Source: Pelagibius sp. Alg239-R121
GTDB lineage: Bacteria > Pseudomonadota > Alphaproteobacteria > Kiloniellales > Kiloniellaceae
Reading direction: 5' to 3'
Length of the DNA: 64,000 nucleotides
Assembly (NCBI RefSeq): GCF_947331435.1
Contig: NZ_CAMZOF010000005.1
Span: forward strand, 434,001 to 498,000
Below are positions 1 to 8,797 of this stretch, piece after piece (within the stretch, counting starts at the first letter, position 1; every line of letters begins with the position of its first letter). The position numbers were made by a program, and so were the translations under genes. The notes below the pieces were generated by a model. It saw only the letters and a program-made list of their open reading frames with translations. It did no database searches and had not been told where the DNA came from.

Positions 1-81
1 TATGCGAAGATAAAATGCGGCGGATGCTTCTGGTCCCATTCCCCCAAGTACGCCGACATTCAGGTAGTTATGTCTTTTCAT
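1..81 (-). CDS. Aspartate/glutamate racemase family protein, N-terminal fragment (cut by window edge)
   Basis: Reading the minus strand from an ATG at 81-79 gives 27 codons that stay open to the window edge. They contain the motif VGVLGGMGPEASAAFYLRI, the N-terminal beta strand and glycine-rich turn of the aspartate/glutamate racemase superfamily, whose members usually begin with GVLGGMGP followed by a helix. Family members use paired catalytic cysteines further on, which lie outside the window, so racemase activity cannot be checked here. No strong ribosome-binding site is visible; GGCGGA sits about 8 bases upstream. The DNA upstream (110-740) carries no intact gene, so the promoter is probably within the first few hundred bases. 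Confidence 0.8.
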   Translation of the reverse strand, partial: MKRHNYLNVGVLGGMGPEASAAFYLRI

Positions 82-109
82 CACAAGTCCGCCATTGTTT
101 AATCTGACC

Positions 110-321
110 TCAAATAGGATTGGTATCGGTAAACATCTTTGCCACCCCGGCAACATTGTCCCCATCACTTTCAAAAACCCACTCCGGGGCCTTGAATAGT
201 TTCCGGTTTTCCGTCCTTAAGTGCCAGGTCGGACGATGAAATCAGATCCCATTTCTGAACATAGTTCATGTGCCGGTTGCCATCATCCAGATTAGCGATG
301 GCCGTCGCGGTACTGTCAACT
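110..321 (-). pseudogene. Decayed gene remnant, C-terminal end, frameshifted
   Basis: On the minus strand two consecutive frames read like protein. The first gives ANLDDGNRHMNYVQKWDLIS and continues to LALKDGKPE; after a one-base shift the second gives LFKAPEWVFESDGDNVAGVA and runs to a TGA at 112-110. The upstream end is closed by an in-frame TGA just beyond 321, with no start codon. I cannot name the family. The composition (WVFESDGDN, KMFTDTNPI) looks like the C-terminus of a soluble enzyme or binding protein. It lies upstream of the racemase fragment in the same direction, so it may once have belonged to the same operon. Confidence 0.4.
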
Positions 322-739
322 CAATGAAGACAAAACCGGCTCGAGAGAATTTACTGATCGACTTACGCGGTAACACTCAAAGTGCACTATGTGTTCAAGG
401 CTGGGGCACGGAACTTACGTAGTGTCTTATGGCGGATCAGATGGCGTTGAACAAAAAAACTATTGTAAATTGCAGGGTAGGTTGGGAGGAATCGCTGGGC
501 TGATGCTGGTGATATAAAACGCTGCATTCGTCATTCGCGTTATCGAGCCGGTAAATGCGAGTTTTCTGTGGGGTTATTGAGATTGCAGGTGCATTCCTCA
601 CTCGAAGCAGTGCCGATCTCTCTTGGTCTTCTGGTTTCAACTCGACTGTCGAAGTTCTGGGCCAGTTTTTTTATCAGCGGAGGCGAGAAACTAGCCTTCT
701 CTGCCTCAAACCGGTTTGTTCGGACACTGACGGCAGCAC
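322..739. other. Non-coding stretch without recognisable gene
   Basis: About 420 bases between the decayed remnant and the response-regulator stop codon. Open frames on both strands are short and resemble nothing I know. The sequence is less GC-rich than the neighbouring genes (runs such as aaaaaaactattgtaaatt near 450), which fits degraded or mobile-element-derived DNA. No terminator hairpin stands out after the response regulator. Confidence 0.5.
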
Positions 740-1504
740 CTATGGGCTGATGCTTGAATCAACGTCGGCATCCGGATTGAAGAGATAGCCTGCGCCGTGC
801 ACTGTGACGATCCAGCGCGGGAACTTCGGGTTCGGCTCGAGGTACTTTCGAAGGCGGGCAACCAGCACATCGATGGAACGGTCGTTGTGAGACCATTCGC
901 GATGGCAGATGCTTTGGGTCAGCAGGTTCCTGTCCAGAATTTCTCCGGGATGCGTCAGAAAGACCGCGGCAAGACGGGTTTCGGCCAGGGTCAGTTGATG
1001 GACAACGCCACTCACAATCAGCCTGCGGGTGGTTTGAATCAGCCGGAAGCATCCGTATTCGATCTCGCGTGAAGGCAGGGGCAGCGGAGAGGCATTGCGC
1101 GCCAGAAGAAGATTACGGATCCGCAGGGAGAGCTCCGTCGCACTGAAGGGTTTGGTGATGTAGTCCTGTGCTCCCAATCCCAAACCCAGCGTCCGGTCGT
1201 GTTCGTCGTCCAGAACACTTAGAATGATCACCGGGCAATCACATTTATCCTTGATCGTCTGCAGCAGGAGCAAGCCGTCGCAATCTGGCAGACGGCGATC
1301 CAGCAACACCAGATCCCAGGCCTTCTTCCTTAACTGCCGCTCCGCCTGTTCCGCCGTGCCAGCCTCTGAAACCGCATAGCCCTCCGCCAGGAGGAGTTCC
1401 CGCAAAAGCACGCGAACAACCTGATCGTCGTCGACCACCAAAATGCTGTCGGGCTGCTGCACGGCAACGGAAGGCGGATGAGCCTGGGCCGGTCGAGGAA
1501 TCAT
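740..1504 (-). CDS. OmpR/TorR-family response regulator
   Basis: Cytoplasmic DNA-binding partner of the adjacent hybrid kinase. The receiver domain fills roughly residues 20-135: acidic pair in ILVVDDDQ, phosphoacceptor Asp in DLVLLDRRLP, switch Thr/Ser region IILSVLD, conserved Lys in DYITKPF. A C-terminal winged helix follows, with the recognition region SIDVLVARLRKYLE and wing VTVHGAGYLF typical of OmpR proteins. An upstream in-frame extension to 1615 exists, but the ATG at 1504 is preferred: it overlaps the kinase stop codon as ATGA and is preceded by AGGTGAG. Translational coupling with the kinase is therefore likely. The divergent target is presumably the molybdoenzyme operon beginning at 4242, as TorR controls torCAD, but that is inference from position. 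Confidence 0.93.
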   Translation of the reverse strand: MIPRPAQAHPPSVAVQQPDSILVVDDDQVVRVLLRELLLAEGYAVSEAGTAEQAERQLRKKAWDLVLLDRRLPDCDGLLLLQTIKDKCDCPVIILSVLDDEHDRTLGLGLGAQDYITKPFSATELSLRIRNLLLARNASPLPLPSREIEYGCFRLIQTTRRLIVSGVVHQLTLAETRLAAVFLTHPGEILDRNLLTQSICHREWSHNDRSIDVLVARLRKYLEPNPKFPRWIVTVHGAGYLFNPDADVDSSISP

Positions 1505-3921
1505 CTGCTCACCTCCGCAGCCAGCGCACGTGCCCGCTTTGGCGCCGTCCGCAAGTGAGGATCCAGAAGCACCTGCCAAGCCCCAAGGTCCGGCCGCTGC
1601 TGACCGCGGCGGCACTCGAACTCCAGATCCCTCAGCATAGCCGCCAAATCCGTAATTCCCATGACGGCACAGCTGCTCGCAACACGATGCGCAAGATCTG
1701 CGAGACGATGAAGGTCGCCATCCGCCAAAGCTGCACGAAACTTGCCGGCCTCACCGTCCCATTGGGTCGTGAAGGCTGCAGCCATGGCATCGACGATCCG
1801 GGGCGATAGATCCGAGAGGCAGTTTGCGGACGTCTGCGGCTGGGTCTCCGGGCGCTGTGCCGGGATCTCTCCGCCCTCGGGCAGGATCGCCCGGATCAGG
1901 GCATCGCCCGCGGCTGGCTTTGCAAGCAGCGCATCGAAGGGATGGCCTTTGCCATTCGTTCTGGAGACCAGATCGGCGTTTGCCGTCAGGGCAATGAAGC
2001 GCGGTGCGTCGCCCGCCATGCCGTCACTTCGCAAGCGGCCAACAAGCGTCGCCCCATCACCGTCTGAAAGATAGTAGTCGACCAGGAATACATCGAACGC
2101 GGTCTCCCTGGCGCAGGCAAGGGCAGCTGCAGACGTCTCTACCTCCATGACAGACATGCCGCGCCGCCGAAGCTGGTCAGCCGTCACCATCCGGCTGATC
2201 TGGTCATCATCGACCAGCAGGCAACTTAAGCGCTGCGTTGTCGGGACAGCATCATCCGGGGCAGCATCGTCCAGGACAGTGACCCGCGGGTCGTCGGGCG
2301 CGGCCCGCACCTCTACACGTCGATAAGGCAGATCGAACCAGAAAGCGGCGCCACCTGCCCGGCGATTGCGAAACCCAATGCTCCCCCCCATCGCTTCGAT
2401 CAAGCGCCGGGAAATAGCCAGTCCCAGACCCGCACCGCCGTTCCCCGCGCCCGGTTTACGGGCGGCAAAGGGCTCGAAAAGTATATCCCCCACGTCGGGG
2501 GCTATGCCGGGGCCGTTGTCCAATACTTCAAATCTCAGAAGCGGCCTGTCGCCGTCTCCTCTGCGACGCCGGACCGTAATCTTCACACCGGCTCCGCTGT
2601 CATTACGAATGGCGTTGGAGACCAGATTCGTCAGTATCTGTTGGGTCATATCCCAATCGATTAACACCGACTGCGGCAGATTTCCGGCAACGGAGAAGCT
2701 CATCGGCACCTTGGCCTGGCGCGCCCAAACCAGGGCAAAATGGCAATAGTCCTCGAAACGGTGCAGCAGGCGGCAAACCTGCAGTGTCGGTTCGGGCGGC
2801 CGCGCTTCCAGGCGCGAATAATCGAGAACCTTGTTCAGGGTTTGCAGAAGGTGCCGCCCCGCGGTCTCAATCGCATCGACATAGACGGCGTGCCGTTCGG
2901 TCTCGGCATCCCGCAGCAGCTCCGTGGCGCCCAGAACACCGTGTAAGGGTGTGCGGATCTCGTGGCTCATGGTGGCAAGAAAACGGGACATTGCGCGCCG
3001 CGCCCGCACAGCGTCCTCCGTCGCGCGTTGATGGGGGGTGACGTCGTGAAGGATAACGACATAGCCGAGCCTGGTGTTTTCCAGTGCATCGTGGATTGCC
3101 CGTTCGCGCAGATCGAAACACATCGGCCCCTGACGCGTGTCCAGCCACACCGAACCGTCATCGCCATCATCTGCCGAAGAGGCCGTATTGATCACTTCCT
3201 CCAGCGGTGTTTTGCGGCCGCGCATCGAGGTCAGATAGACGATCTCGCCGGCGCCCGCTTCGCCGACGAACAGCTCCGCTGCCGCTTGATTGGCATTGAT
3301 CAGCCGGCGCTGCCGGTTCAGGAGAAAGGCCGGATCGCGCAGACTTTCGAAGACTGAGAAGTAGCGATCCTTGTCTAGTGTGACACTGCGCGCCCGGGCC
3401 TGCAGCTCCATCAGACGTTCATCTTCGGTCGCTTCGGCCCAATCCGCGCCAATACTCAACTCAGCGGCGTCGAAAAAACCCTGCAGCCCGTTTTGCGCCT
3501 CGGCCACAGCGCCGGCGTCGGTTGAGAATTCGACAGCGGCATCGAGATAAAGTGTCCGGAAGTGCTTGAAGAGACCGAGATAAAGCTGCAGCGTCACGCC
3601 GAGTGATCTGTGCCGCTGCGCCACCTCTCGCATTTGGATAAAACGAGGGTCTCTTTGGTAGTCGATTTCCGCTTCAGGCCTATCGAGCGAAGTCATCTCG
3701 CTTGTTAGATAAGTCGAGATACAGTCGGTCAGCGTATCGATGGCCTCGATCCACGCGGCCCGGATTGTCGTGGTATATTGGGCGTAGCCGTAATCCTTGG
3801 CGACTTGGATCGCCTGGTCCACCAAGAGCTCGCGCTTACTCCGCAAGAAGTCTGGCAGACTTGCTGGGCATTGATCGGCAGCACCAGCCTCAATCGATTG
3901 TTCCCGGGCAGTAAACGGCAT
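1501..3921 (-). CDS. Soluble hybrid sensor histidine kinase (PAS-HisKA-HATPase-REC-HPt)
   Basis: 806-residue tripartite phosphorelay kinase. Residues 1-175 form an alpha-helical N-terminal region I cannot name, with a hydrophobic helix-rich stretch (LGVTLQLYLGLFKHFRTLYL, about 107-126). A PAS-like domain spans about 186-300. The HisKA phospho-His is H320 in TMSHEIRTPLHG. The ATPase has N box TNLVSNAIRN (431-440), G1 LDNGPGI (467-473) and G2 GAGLGLAI. The receiver Asp is D615 in FLVDYYL, and the HPt His is H745 in LAHRVASS. No transmembrane segment is evident, so it should sense a cytoplasmic cue, unlike periplasmic TorS. The start is supported by GGGAGG four bases upstream. It is divergent from the type II molybdoenzyme operon with a 320-bp shared control region, and the ATGA overlap couples it to its response regulator. 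Confidence 0.93.
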   Translation of the reverse strand: MPFTAREQSIEAGAADQCPASLPDFLRSKRELLVDQAIQVAKDYGYAQYTTTIRAAWIEAIDTLTDCISTYLTSEMTSLDRPEAEIDYQRDPRFIQMREVAQRHRSLGVTLQLYLGLFKHFRTLYLDAAVEFSTDAGAVAEAQNGLQGFFDAAELSIGADWAEATEDERLMELQARARSVTLDKDRYFSVFESLRDPAFLLNRQRRLINANQAAAELFVGEAGAGEIVYLTSMRGRKTPLEEVINTASSADDGDDGSVWLDTRQGPMCFDLRERAIHDALENTRLGYVVILHDVTPHQRATEDAVRARRAMSRFLATMSHEIRTPLHGVLGATELLRDAETERHAVYVDAIETAGRHLLQTLNKVLDYSRLEARPPEPTLQVCRLLHRFEDYCHFALVWARQAKVPMSFSVAGNLPQSVLIDWDMTQQILTNLVSNAIRNDSGAGVKITVRRRRGDGDRPLLRFEVLDNGPGIAPDVGDILFEPFAARKPGAGNGGAGLGLAISRRLIEAMGGSIGFRNRRAGGAAFWFDLPYRRVEVRAAPDDPRVTVLDDAAPDDAVPTTQRLSCLLVDDDQISRMVTADQLRRRGMSVMEVETSAAALACARETAFDVFLVDYYLSDGDGATLVGRLRSDGMAGDAPRFIALTANADLVSRTNGKGHPFDALLAKPAAGDALIRAILPEGGEIPAQRPETQPQTSANCLSDLSPRIVDAMAAAFTTQWDGEAGKFRAALADGDLHRLADLAHRVASSCAVMGITDLAAMLRDLEFECRRGQQRPDLGAWQVLLDPHLRTAPKRARALAAEVSR

Positions 3922-4241
3922 TTACCCTCCCTGGAGCCTGATCGTTTTTCCCTGGTTCAGAGAAAGCCGTGTATCAGCCTCAATATCGTACTCTGGGATC
4001 GACCATGGCCCGTCCCAGTTATTCTTGCTTGCGGTAACTACAGCACTTTCCACGCTTGGCGGCAATCGCGGAGCGCCGTTCGTTTACATTTGCATTACAA
4101 CTTTTAACATACCTGCAGCCTTCTCAGTCCCACTTCCCGCTACGCTTAGGACAAAGAATTGCGATCCGTTGCCGCGCCAAGTTCCGCGGTGGCTGGCCTC
4201 AAAAAACGGCCAGAGAACGGACGGCCAAGGGGAGAGAGGCA
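3922..4241. promoter_or_regulatory. Divergent control region between sensor kinase and molybdoenzyme operon
   Basis: 320 bp separate the two start codons. Bases about 4075-4115 are AT-rich (cgtttacatttgcattacaa), a plausible core promoter and regulator site for the rightward operon. The ribosome-binding site ggggagagagg ends just before the ATG at 4242. I find no exact copy of the TorR box, so the operator of the local response regulator remains unknown. An open frame reaching back to 4056 is not supported as coding because it precedes the Tat signal. Confidence 0.6.
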
Positions 4242-6974
4242 ATGCTGAGGGTAAAGCGTCGGGAATTCCTGAAAGGGGCGAGTCTCGCCGGTGCCGGTGT
4301 GCTAGCCGCAAACAATACCTGGGCGCTCAATCGTCTGGAGCCGATCGAAGATACGCTGGACGCGGAATATCCCTATCGTGATTGGGAAGATCTCTATCGG
4401 CGCGAGTTCACCTGGGACAAAGTCGGCAAGGCGGCGCACTGCATCAACTGTGTGGGCAACTGTGCCTTCGACGTCTACGTCAAGGACGGCATCGTTCTGC
4501 GCGAAGAGCAGCTCGCAAAGTATCCGCAAATCAATCCCAATGTGCCCGATGCAAACCCGCGCGGCTGCCAGAAGGGTGCCATCCACTCGGCAGCGATGTA
4601 CGAGGGCGACCGGCTGCGCTACCCGCTGAAGCGGGTTGGCAAACGCGGCGAAGGTAAGTGGCAGAGAGTTTCTTGGGACGAGATCACCGAAGAAATCGCC
4701 GATAAGGTAATCGACATCTTCGAAAAGCACGGGCCCGGCAAGCTGATGACACACACCGGCTCTGGCAATCTGTCGATGGTGCGTCTCGCCGCTCCTTACC
4801 GTTTTGCTTCGCTGGTGGGCGGTGTGCAGCTAGATATCTTTACCGATGTTGGCGACCTCAACACAGGCGCGCATCTTGCCTATGGTAATCCCCTGGAGAG
4901 CTTCACGTCGGACGCCTGGTTCGACGCGGACTACATCATGCTGTCGCTGTTCAATCCGAATGCGACCCGCATTCCTGATGCCCATTACCTTTGGGAAGCC
5001 AAGTACAACGGCGCGCGGGTGGTCTCGGTGGCGCCCGACTACAATCCCTCCTCGATCCACGCAGATCTCTGGATGCCGATCAAGCAGGGCGCGGACCCCT
5101 TCCTCGCCATGTCCATCGTGAACGTAATCATCGAAGAAGGACTCCATAAGCCTGACTTCGTCAAGGAGCAGACCGATCTTGTCGTACTGGTTCGCGAGGA
5201 CAACGGCAAGCTGCTGCGCGAAGCGGATCTGAAGGACGGAGGATCGGATCAGGTCTTCTATCATTGGGACTTGAAAAGCGGTACCGCTGTCGCAGTCAAG
5301 GGCTCCATGGGATCGGAAGAAAAAACGCTTCAGCTGGGCGAGATCGATCCGGCAATCGAAGGCCGTTTTCAGGTCGACGGCATCGCCGTCACGACCGTGT
5401 TCGAAAAGGTGAAGGCGGAAGCCGCAAAGTTCACACCGGAAAACACCCAGGCCGAAACCGGCATTCACCCCGACACCGTCCGGCAGGAAGCCCGTCTCTT
5501 CGCGGCAGCGCGCAAAGCCATTTTGATGACCGGTTTCAACATCGGCCGCTATTCCAACGGCATCTACACCGGCTGGGCGCAGTCCCTGATGCTGGCCCTG
5601 ACCGGTCATGGCGGCAAGACAGGCGGTTTCGATACCTCCTGGATAGAATGGAATCATGGCAAGCTGCTCGAACTCGCCCTCTTCGGATTTAAGAAGTTCC
5701 CCCGGTTGGAAGCCGGTGGGCTTGGCGAATTCCTGCGCGGCAAGATGATCGATCACGCACGGCAGCACTTCGACAACGAAAAGCTCAAGGCGCGTGTCGG
5801 CTTCGATATCGACGAGATGGAGACCATGATCAACGAGTCGGTGGATAAGGGTTGGATGCCCTACCACGGTGACATGAAAGGTTTGATCTCCATCGCCGAC
5901 AACAAGTTCCGCCGCAACAAGCATGCCGACAAATACCGCGAGCGGATTCTGGAAGAGGTCGAGGAGCTGTTCGTCGACATCAACGTGCGAATGGATTCGA
6001 CCGCGCAGTGGGCCGACTATCTGCTGCCTGCGGCCAGTCACTACGAAGCCTGGGACCTTCGTTCGGTCGGCTACCATCGCTTCGTCAATGTCTTCTCACG
6101 GCCGGTCGACCCTATCGGCGAGGCAAAACCCGATTGGGACATCATGGAATTGCTGACCCGGAAGATTCAGGAGCGGGCGGTCGCACGGGGCGTCGGTGCC
6201 TATCCGGACGGCAACGTCAGCCGGGATCTGCACACCATCCACGACGACTTCACGATGGGCGGCAGTCTGATCACCGACTACGACGCCACCAAGTGGCTTG
6301 TCGACAACGGTCCGGAATTCGGCGGCGTCACCCTCGAGGAAGGTGCCGAAAGAGGGTTCTTCGTGATGAGTGCAGAAGGCGGAGCGAACCAGCCGATCCC
6401 CGCGTCCGAGCCTTACAATCCCTTCCTCTCACAAACCGAGGGGAAAAAGCCTTACGATACCTTGACCGGTCGCATCACCTTTTACTGCGACCATCCGCGC
6501 TTCATGCAACTCGGGGCCGCAACCCCGACAGCGCGACATCACGCGGGGCGGGAGGCCTCGAACTACCCGCTATCCTTCTATTCGCCGCACACCCGATGGG
6601 GCATTCATTCGAACTGGCGATCCAATAAATTCATGATGCGCCTGCAGCGAGGCGAGCCCAACATTTACATCAGCCCGAAACTGGCGGCCGCACGCGGCAT
6701 CGTCGATGGGGGGCGAGTTCGGATCTTCAACGGGATCGGCGAGTTCTTCGCCCAGGCCAAGTTCTATCCCAGTCTGCCCGAGACCTCGATCATGATGGAG
6801 CATGGTTGGGAGCCGCATCAGTACGAACAGGGCAAGCCCATGAACAACACCATGGCGACACTGATCCAACCATTGGAACTCTGCGGCGATTGGGGGCATC
6901 TCGGCTTCAAGCTCTGGAAGTACAATGCCAACCAGCTGGCGCACGAAAGCAGTGTCGATGTCGAGCCGGCGTAA
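4242..6974 (+). CDS. Type II DMSO reductase family molybdopterin catalytic (alpha) subunit, DdhA/SerA/ClrA-like
   Basis: Catalytic subunit of a heterotrimeric periplasmic molybdoenzyme. The 910-residue length equals that of DdhA/SerA/ClrA. The Tat signal is KRREFLKG (residues 5-12) with hydrophobic core LAGAGVLA. The first Fe-S cluster motif is H66-x3-C70-x3-C74-x34-C109, the His-ligated FS0 arrangement of NarG and type II enzymes rather than the all-Cys DmsA form. D205 in TDVGDLNTG aligns with the region giving the Asp Mo ligand in NarG. C-terminal molybdopterin-dinucleotide-binding sequences follow. The ATG at 4242 is chosen because it has the GGGGAGAGAGG site and starts the Tat signal; the frame runs back to 4056. 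It is first of six co-directional genes. The substrate (dimethylsulfide, selenate, chlorate, a hydrocarbon or something new) cannot be read from the sequence. Confidence 0.93.
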   Translation: MLRVKRREFLKGASLAGAGVLAANNTWALNRLEPIEDTLDAEYPYRDWEDLYRREFTWDKVGKAAHCINCVGNCAFDVYVKDGIVLREEQLAKYPQINPNVPDANPRGCQKGAIHSAAMYEGDRLRYPLKRVGKRGEGKWQRVSWDEITEEIADKVIDIFEKHGPGKLMTHTGSGNLSMVRLAAPYRFASLVGGVQLDIFTDVGDLNTGAHLAYGNPLESFTSDAWFDADYIMLSLFNPNATRIPDAHYLWEAKYNGARVVSVAPDYNPSSIHADLWMPIKQGADPFLAMSIVNVIIEEGLHKPDFVKEQTDLVVLVREDNGKLLREADLKDGGSDQVFYHWDLKSGTAVAVKGSMGSEEKTLQLGEIDPAIEGRFQVDGIAVTTVFEKVKAEAAKFTPENTQAETGIHPDTVRQEARLFAAARKAILMTGFNIGRYSNGIYTGWAQSLMLALTGHGGKTGGFDTSWIEWNHGKLLELALFGFKKFPRLEAGGLGEFLRGKMIDHARQHFDNEKLKARVGFDIDEMETMINESVDKGWMPYHGDMKGLISIADNKFRRNKHADKYRERILEEVEELFVDINVRMDSTAQWADYLLPAASHYEAWDLRSVGYHRFVNVFSRPVDPIGEAKPDWDIMELLTRKIQERAVARGVGAYPDGNVSRDLHTIHDDFTMGGSLITDYDATKWLVDNGPEFGGVTLEEGAERGFFVMSAEGGANQPIPASEPYNPFLSQTEGKKPYDTLTGRITFYCDHPRFMQLGAATPTARHHAGREASNYPLSFYSPHTRWGIHSNWRSNKFMMRLQRGEPNIYISPKLAAARGIVDGGRVRIFNGIGEFFAQAKFYPSLPETSIMMEHGWEPHQYEQGKPMNNTMATLIQPLELCGDWGHLGFKLWKYNANQLAHESSVDVEPA

Positions 6975-7022
6975 GCCGACAGGTGATTTGGCGATCCAAC
7001 AAAGAATCGGTGGAGAGATAAA

Positions 7023-8003
7023 ATGGCTGTGAAACGTCAGCTCAGCATGGTCATGGACCTCAATAAGTGTATCGGCTGTCACACCTGCACGTCGGCCTGC
7101 AAGCTGCAGTGGACGAACAGGAACGGCCGGGAATTCATGTATTGGAACAACGTCGAGACCATGCCAGGCACGGGCTACCCCCGCGACTACGCTGAGATGG
7201 GTGGCGGCTTCGATGAAGAAGGCGCACTGCGGCTCGGCAAGGAGCCGGGCGCCGAAGACTACGGCATTCCCTGGGAGTACAACTACGAAGAAGCTCTGAT
7301 GACGGGGACCGACCCGTGGCTACGCCCGAACGTAAAACCCACCTGGGGCGCAAACTGGGACGAAGACCAGGGTGAAGGCGAATATCCCAACAGCTACTAC
7401 TTCTATCTGCCAAGACTTTGCAATCACTGTGAAAACCCGGCCTGTCTCGCTGCCTGCTCGCGCAACGCGATTTATAAACGTCAGGAAGACGGGATCGTAC
7501 TGATCGATCAGGAGCGTTGCCGCGGTTACCGCTACTGCGTCAGCGCCTGTCCCTACAAAAAGGTCTACTTCAACGAAGAAATCTCGAAGTCGGAAAAGTG
7601 CATCTTCTGCTATCCGCGCATCGAAAAAGGCCTGCCCACCGCCTGCGCGAAGCAGTGTGTCGGCCGCATCCGCTGGATCGGCTACCGCGACGACGAAGCC
7701 GGACCGATCCATCTTCTGGTGGAAAAGTACAAGGTGGCGCTGCCGCTGCACCCGGAATGGGGCACCAAACCAAACGTCTTCTACGTGCCGCCCCTGTCGC
7801 CGCCGAAGATCGGCGAGGACGGCGCGCCGACGGCCGAGTCCCGCGTGCCGGTCGACTATCTGGAAGGCCTGTTCGGCGACGGCGTCAAGGCGGCGTTGGA
7901 CACCCTGACCGCGGAACGGCAGAAAAAGGCCGATGGAGCGGACAGCGAGTTGATGGATACTCTGATCGGCTACCGGCACGCCGAAATGTTTAAGCTGAGC
8001 TGA
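7023..8003 (+). CDS. Type II DMSO reductase family iron-sulfur (beta) subunit, DdhB/NarH-like
   Basis: Electron-transfer subunit, 326 aa, normal for DdhB/SerB/ClrB. It carries four cysteine groups. C16, C19, C22 and C26 (KCIGCHTCTSAC) form the first. LCNHCENPACLAAC is the second. CRGYRYCVSACP is the third, in which Tyr replaces the second Cys as Trp does in NarH, predicting a [3Fe-4S] cluster. CIFCYPRI with CAKQC is the fourth. It has no signal peptide; members of this family are exported through Tat with the alpha subunit. A ribosome-binding site (ggagag) precedes the start, 48 bp after the alpha stop. It should pass electrons between the alpha Fe-S/Mo centre and the heme of the gamma subunit at 8798. 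Confidence 0.93.
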   Translation: MAVKRQLSMVMDLNKCIGCHTCTSACKLQWTNRNGREFMYWNNVETMPGTGYPRDYAEMGGGFDEEGALRLGKEPGAEDYGIPWEYNYEEALMTGTDPWLRPNVKPTWGANWDEDQGEGEYPNSYYFYLPRLCNHCENPACLAACSRNAIYKRQEDGIVLIDQERCRGYRYCVSACPYKKVYFNEEISKSEKCIFCYPRIEKGLPTACAKQCVGRIRWIGYRDDEAGPIHLLVEKYKVALPLHPEWGTKPNVFYVPPLSPPKIGEDGAPTAESRVPVDYLEGLFGDGVKAALDTLTAERQKKADGADSELMDTLIGYRHAEMFKLS

Positions 8004-8013
8004 GGCCGAAGCG

Positions 8014-8787
8014 GTGTCAACGAAACGAACTCAGGCATTGCCCGGTGGGAATTCGGCGGAGCGCGCAGCCGCAAAGGAGACGATTTGGCGACTGTCCGCC
8101 ATCGCCCTTGGCCATCCAACGCCGGAGCTGCAATCCGCAATCGAACAGGGCAGCTTTCATGAGGCATTTGACACCGCCTGGAGCACGGTCACCGGTCGGC
8201 CCTGGCCACGAGCCCTCGCGTCGCGGGATTTCGCCCACCTGGAGGCAGGTTACATCACGGCATTCCTGCATGGGCCGGTGGGTAAACCTATCGCTTCCCT
8301 GTTGGCGGGAGACCACGAAAGCCTTTTGGCAGGCCTGTCGAGGCCGGTGTTCATGCTCAATATCTCCGCCTTCTATCGCCACTTCGGCCTGCAAGCGGCG
8401 ACTGGCGACGAAGGGCGCAACGACGAACCTGACCATCTAGCCAGCATGCTGGAATTCATGGCTGTGCTGGCCCATCTGGAGAGTCGCACATTGGCGCGTG
8501 GCCGGGATCCGGCCGACAGCCGCCGGGCGCAGCGGGATTTCCTTCAGCGGTATCTCAGCCCCTTGCTATACACCGTTGCCGAGGGTCTGCGTGAACGACC
8601 CGCCGGCAAGCTGGATCGCACCCTCGCGCAGCTTGTCAGCGAACTGCCGGATTGGGCCAGTGGCCAGATCGCCGAGTTGGAGGCACGTGTCGGTCCTTAT
8701 CACGATACGGACGCGGCAAGGAGCAATCCCGGTCTGGGAGCGGAAGGGCGCAAGGCCCGCGTTATCGACCAGAACTTATGGGGATGA
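8014..8787 (+). CDS. TorD/DdhD-family molybdoenzyme maturation chaperone (delta)
   Basis: 257-aa, alpha-helical cytoplasmic protein lying exactly where the delta chaperone sits in ddhABDC, serABDC and clrABDC. Family features visible are the N-terminal helix WRLSAIALGHPTPELQ, the central EAGYITAFLHGP region and HLASMLEFMAVLAHLE, equivalent to the TorD/NarJ stretch containing an E-P-D-H-type motif; here it reads DEPDHLASML, a clear match. It is expected to bind the apo-alpha subunit and its Tat signal until cofactor insertion and is not part of the mature enzyme. The start is GTG at 8014, 10 bases after the beta stop, and the frame has no better alternative. The stop lies 10 bases before the gamma subunit. 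Confidence 0.88.
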   Translation: MSTKRTQALPGGNSAERAAAKETIWRLSAIALGHPTPELQSAIEQGSFHEAFDTAWSTVTGRPWPRALASRDFAHLEAGYITAFLHGPVGKPIASLLAGDHESLLAGLSRPVFMLNISAFYRHFGLQAATGDEGRNDEPDHLASMLEFMAVLAHLESRTLARGRDPADSRRAQRDFLQRYLSPLLYTVAEGLRERPAGKLDRTLAQLVSELPDWASGQIAELEARVGPYHDTDAARSNPGLGAEGRKARVIDQNLWG

Positions 8788-8797
8788 GGAGAAGGCT

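Noticed and set aside
4056-4241. 62-codon N-terminal extension of the alpha subunit
   Set aside because: It would put 60 polar residues before the Tat signal; the ATG at 4242 has a strong ribosome-binding site.
4830-6077. 415-codon open frame on the minus strand
   Set aside because: It is the antisense shadow of the molybdopterin alpha subunit, with no ribosome-binding site or family motif.
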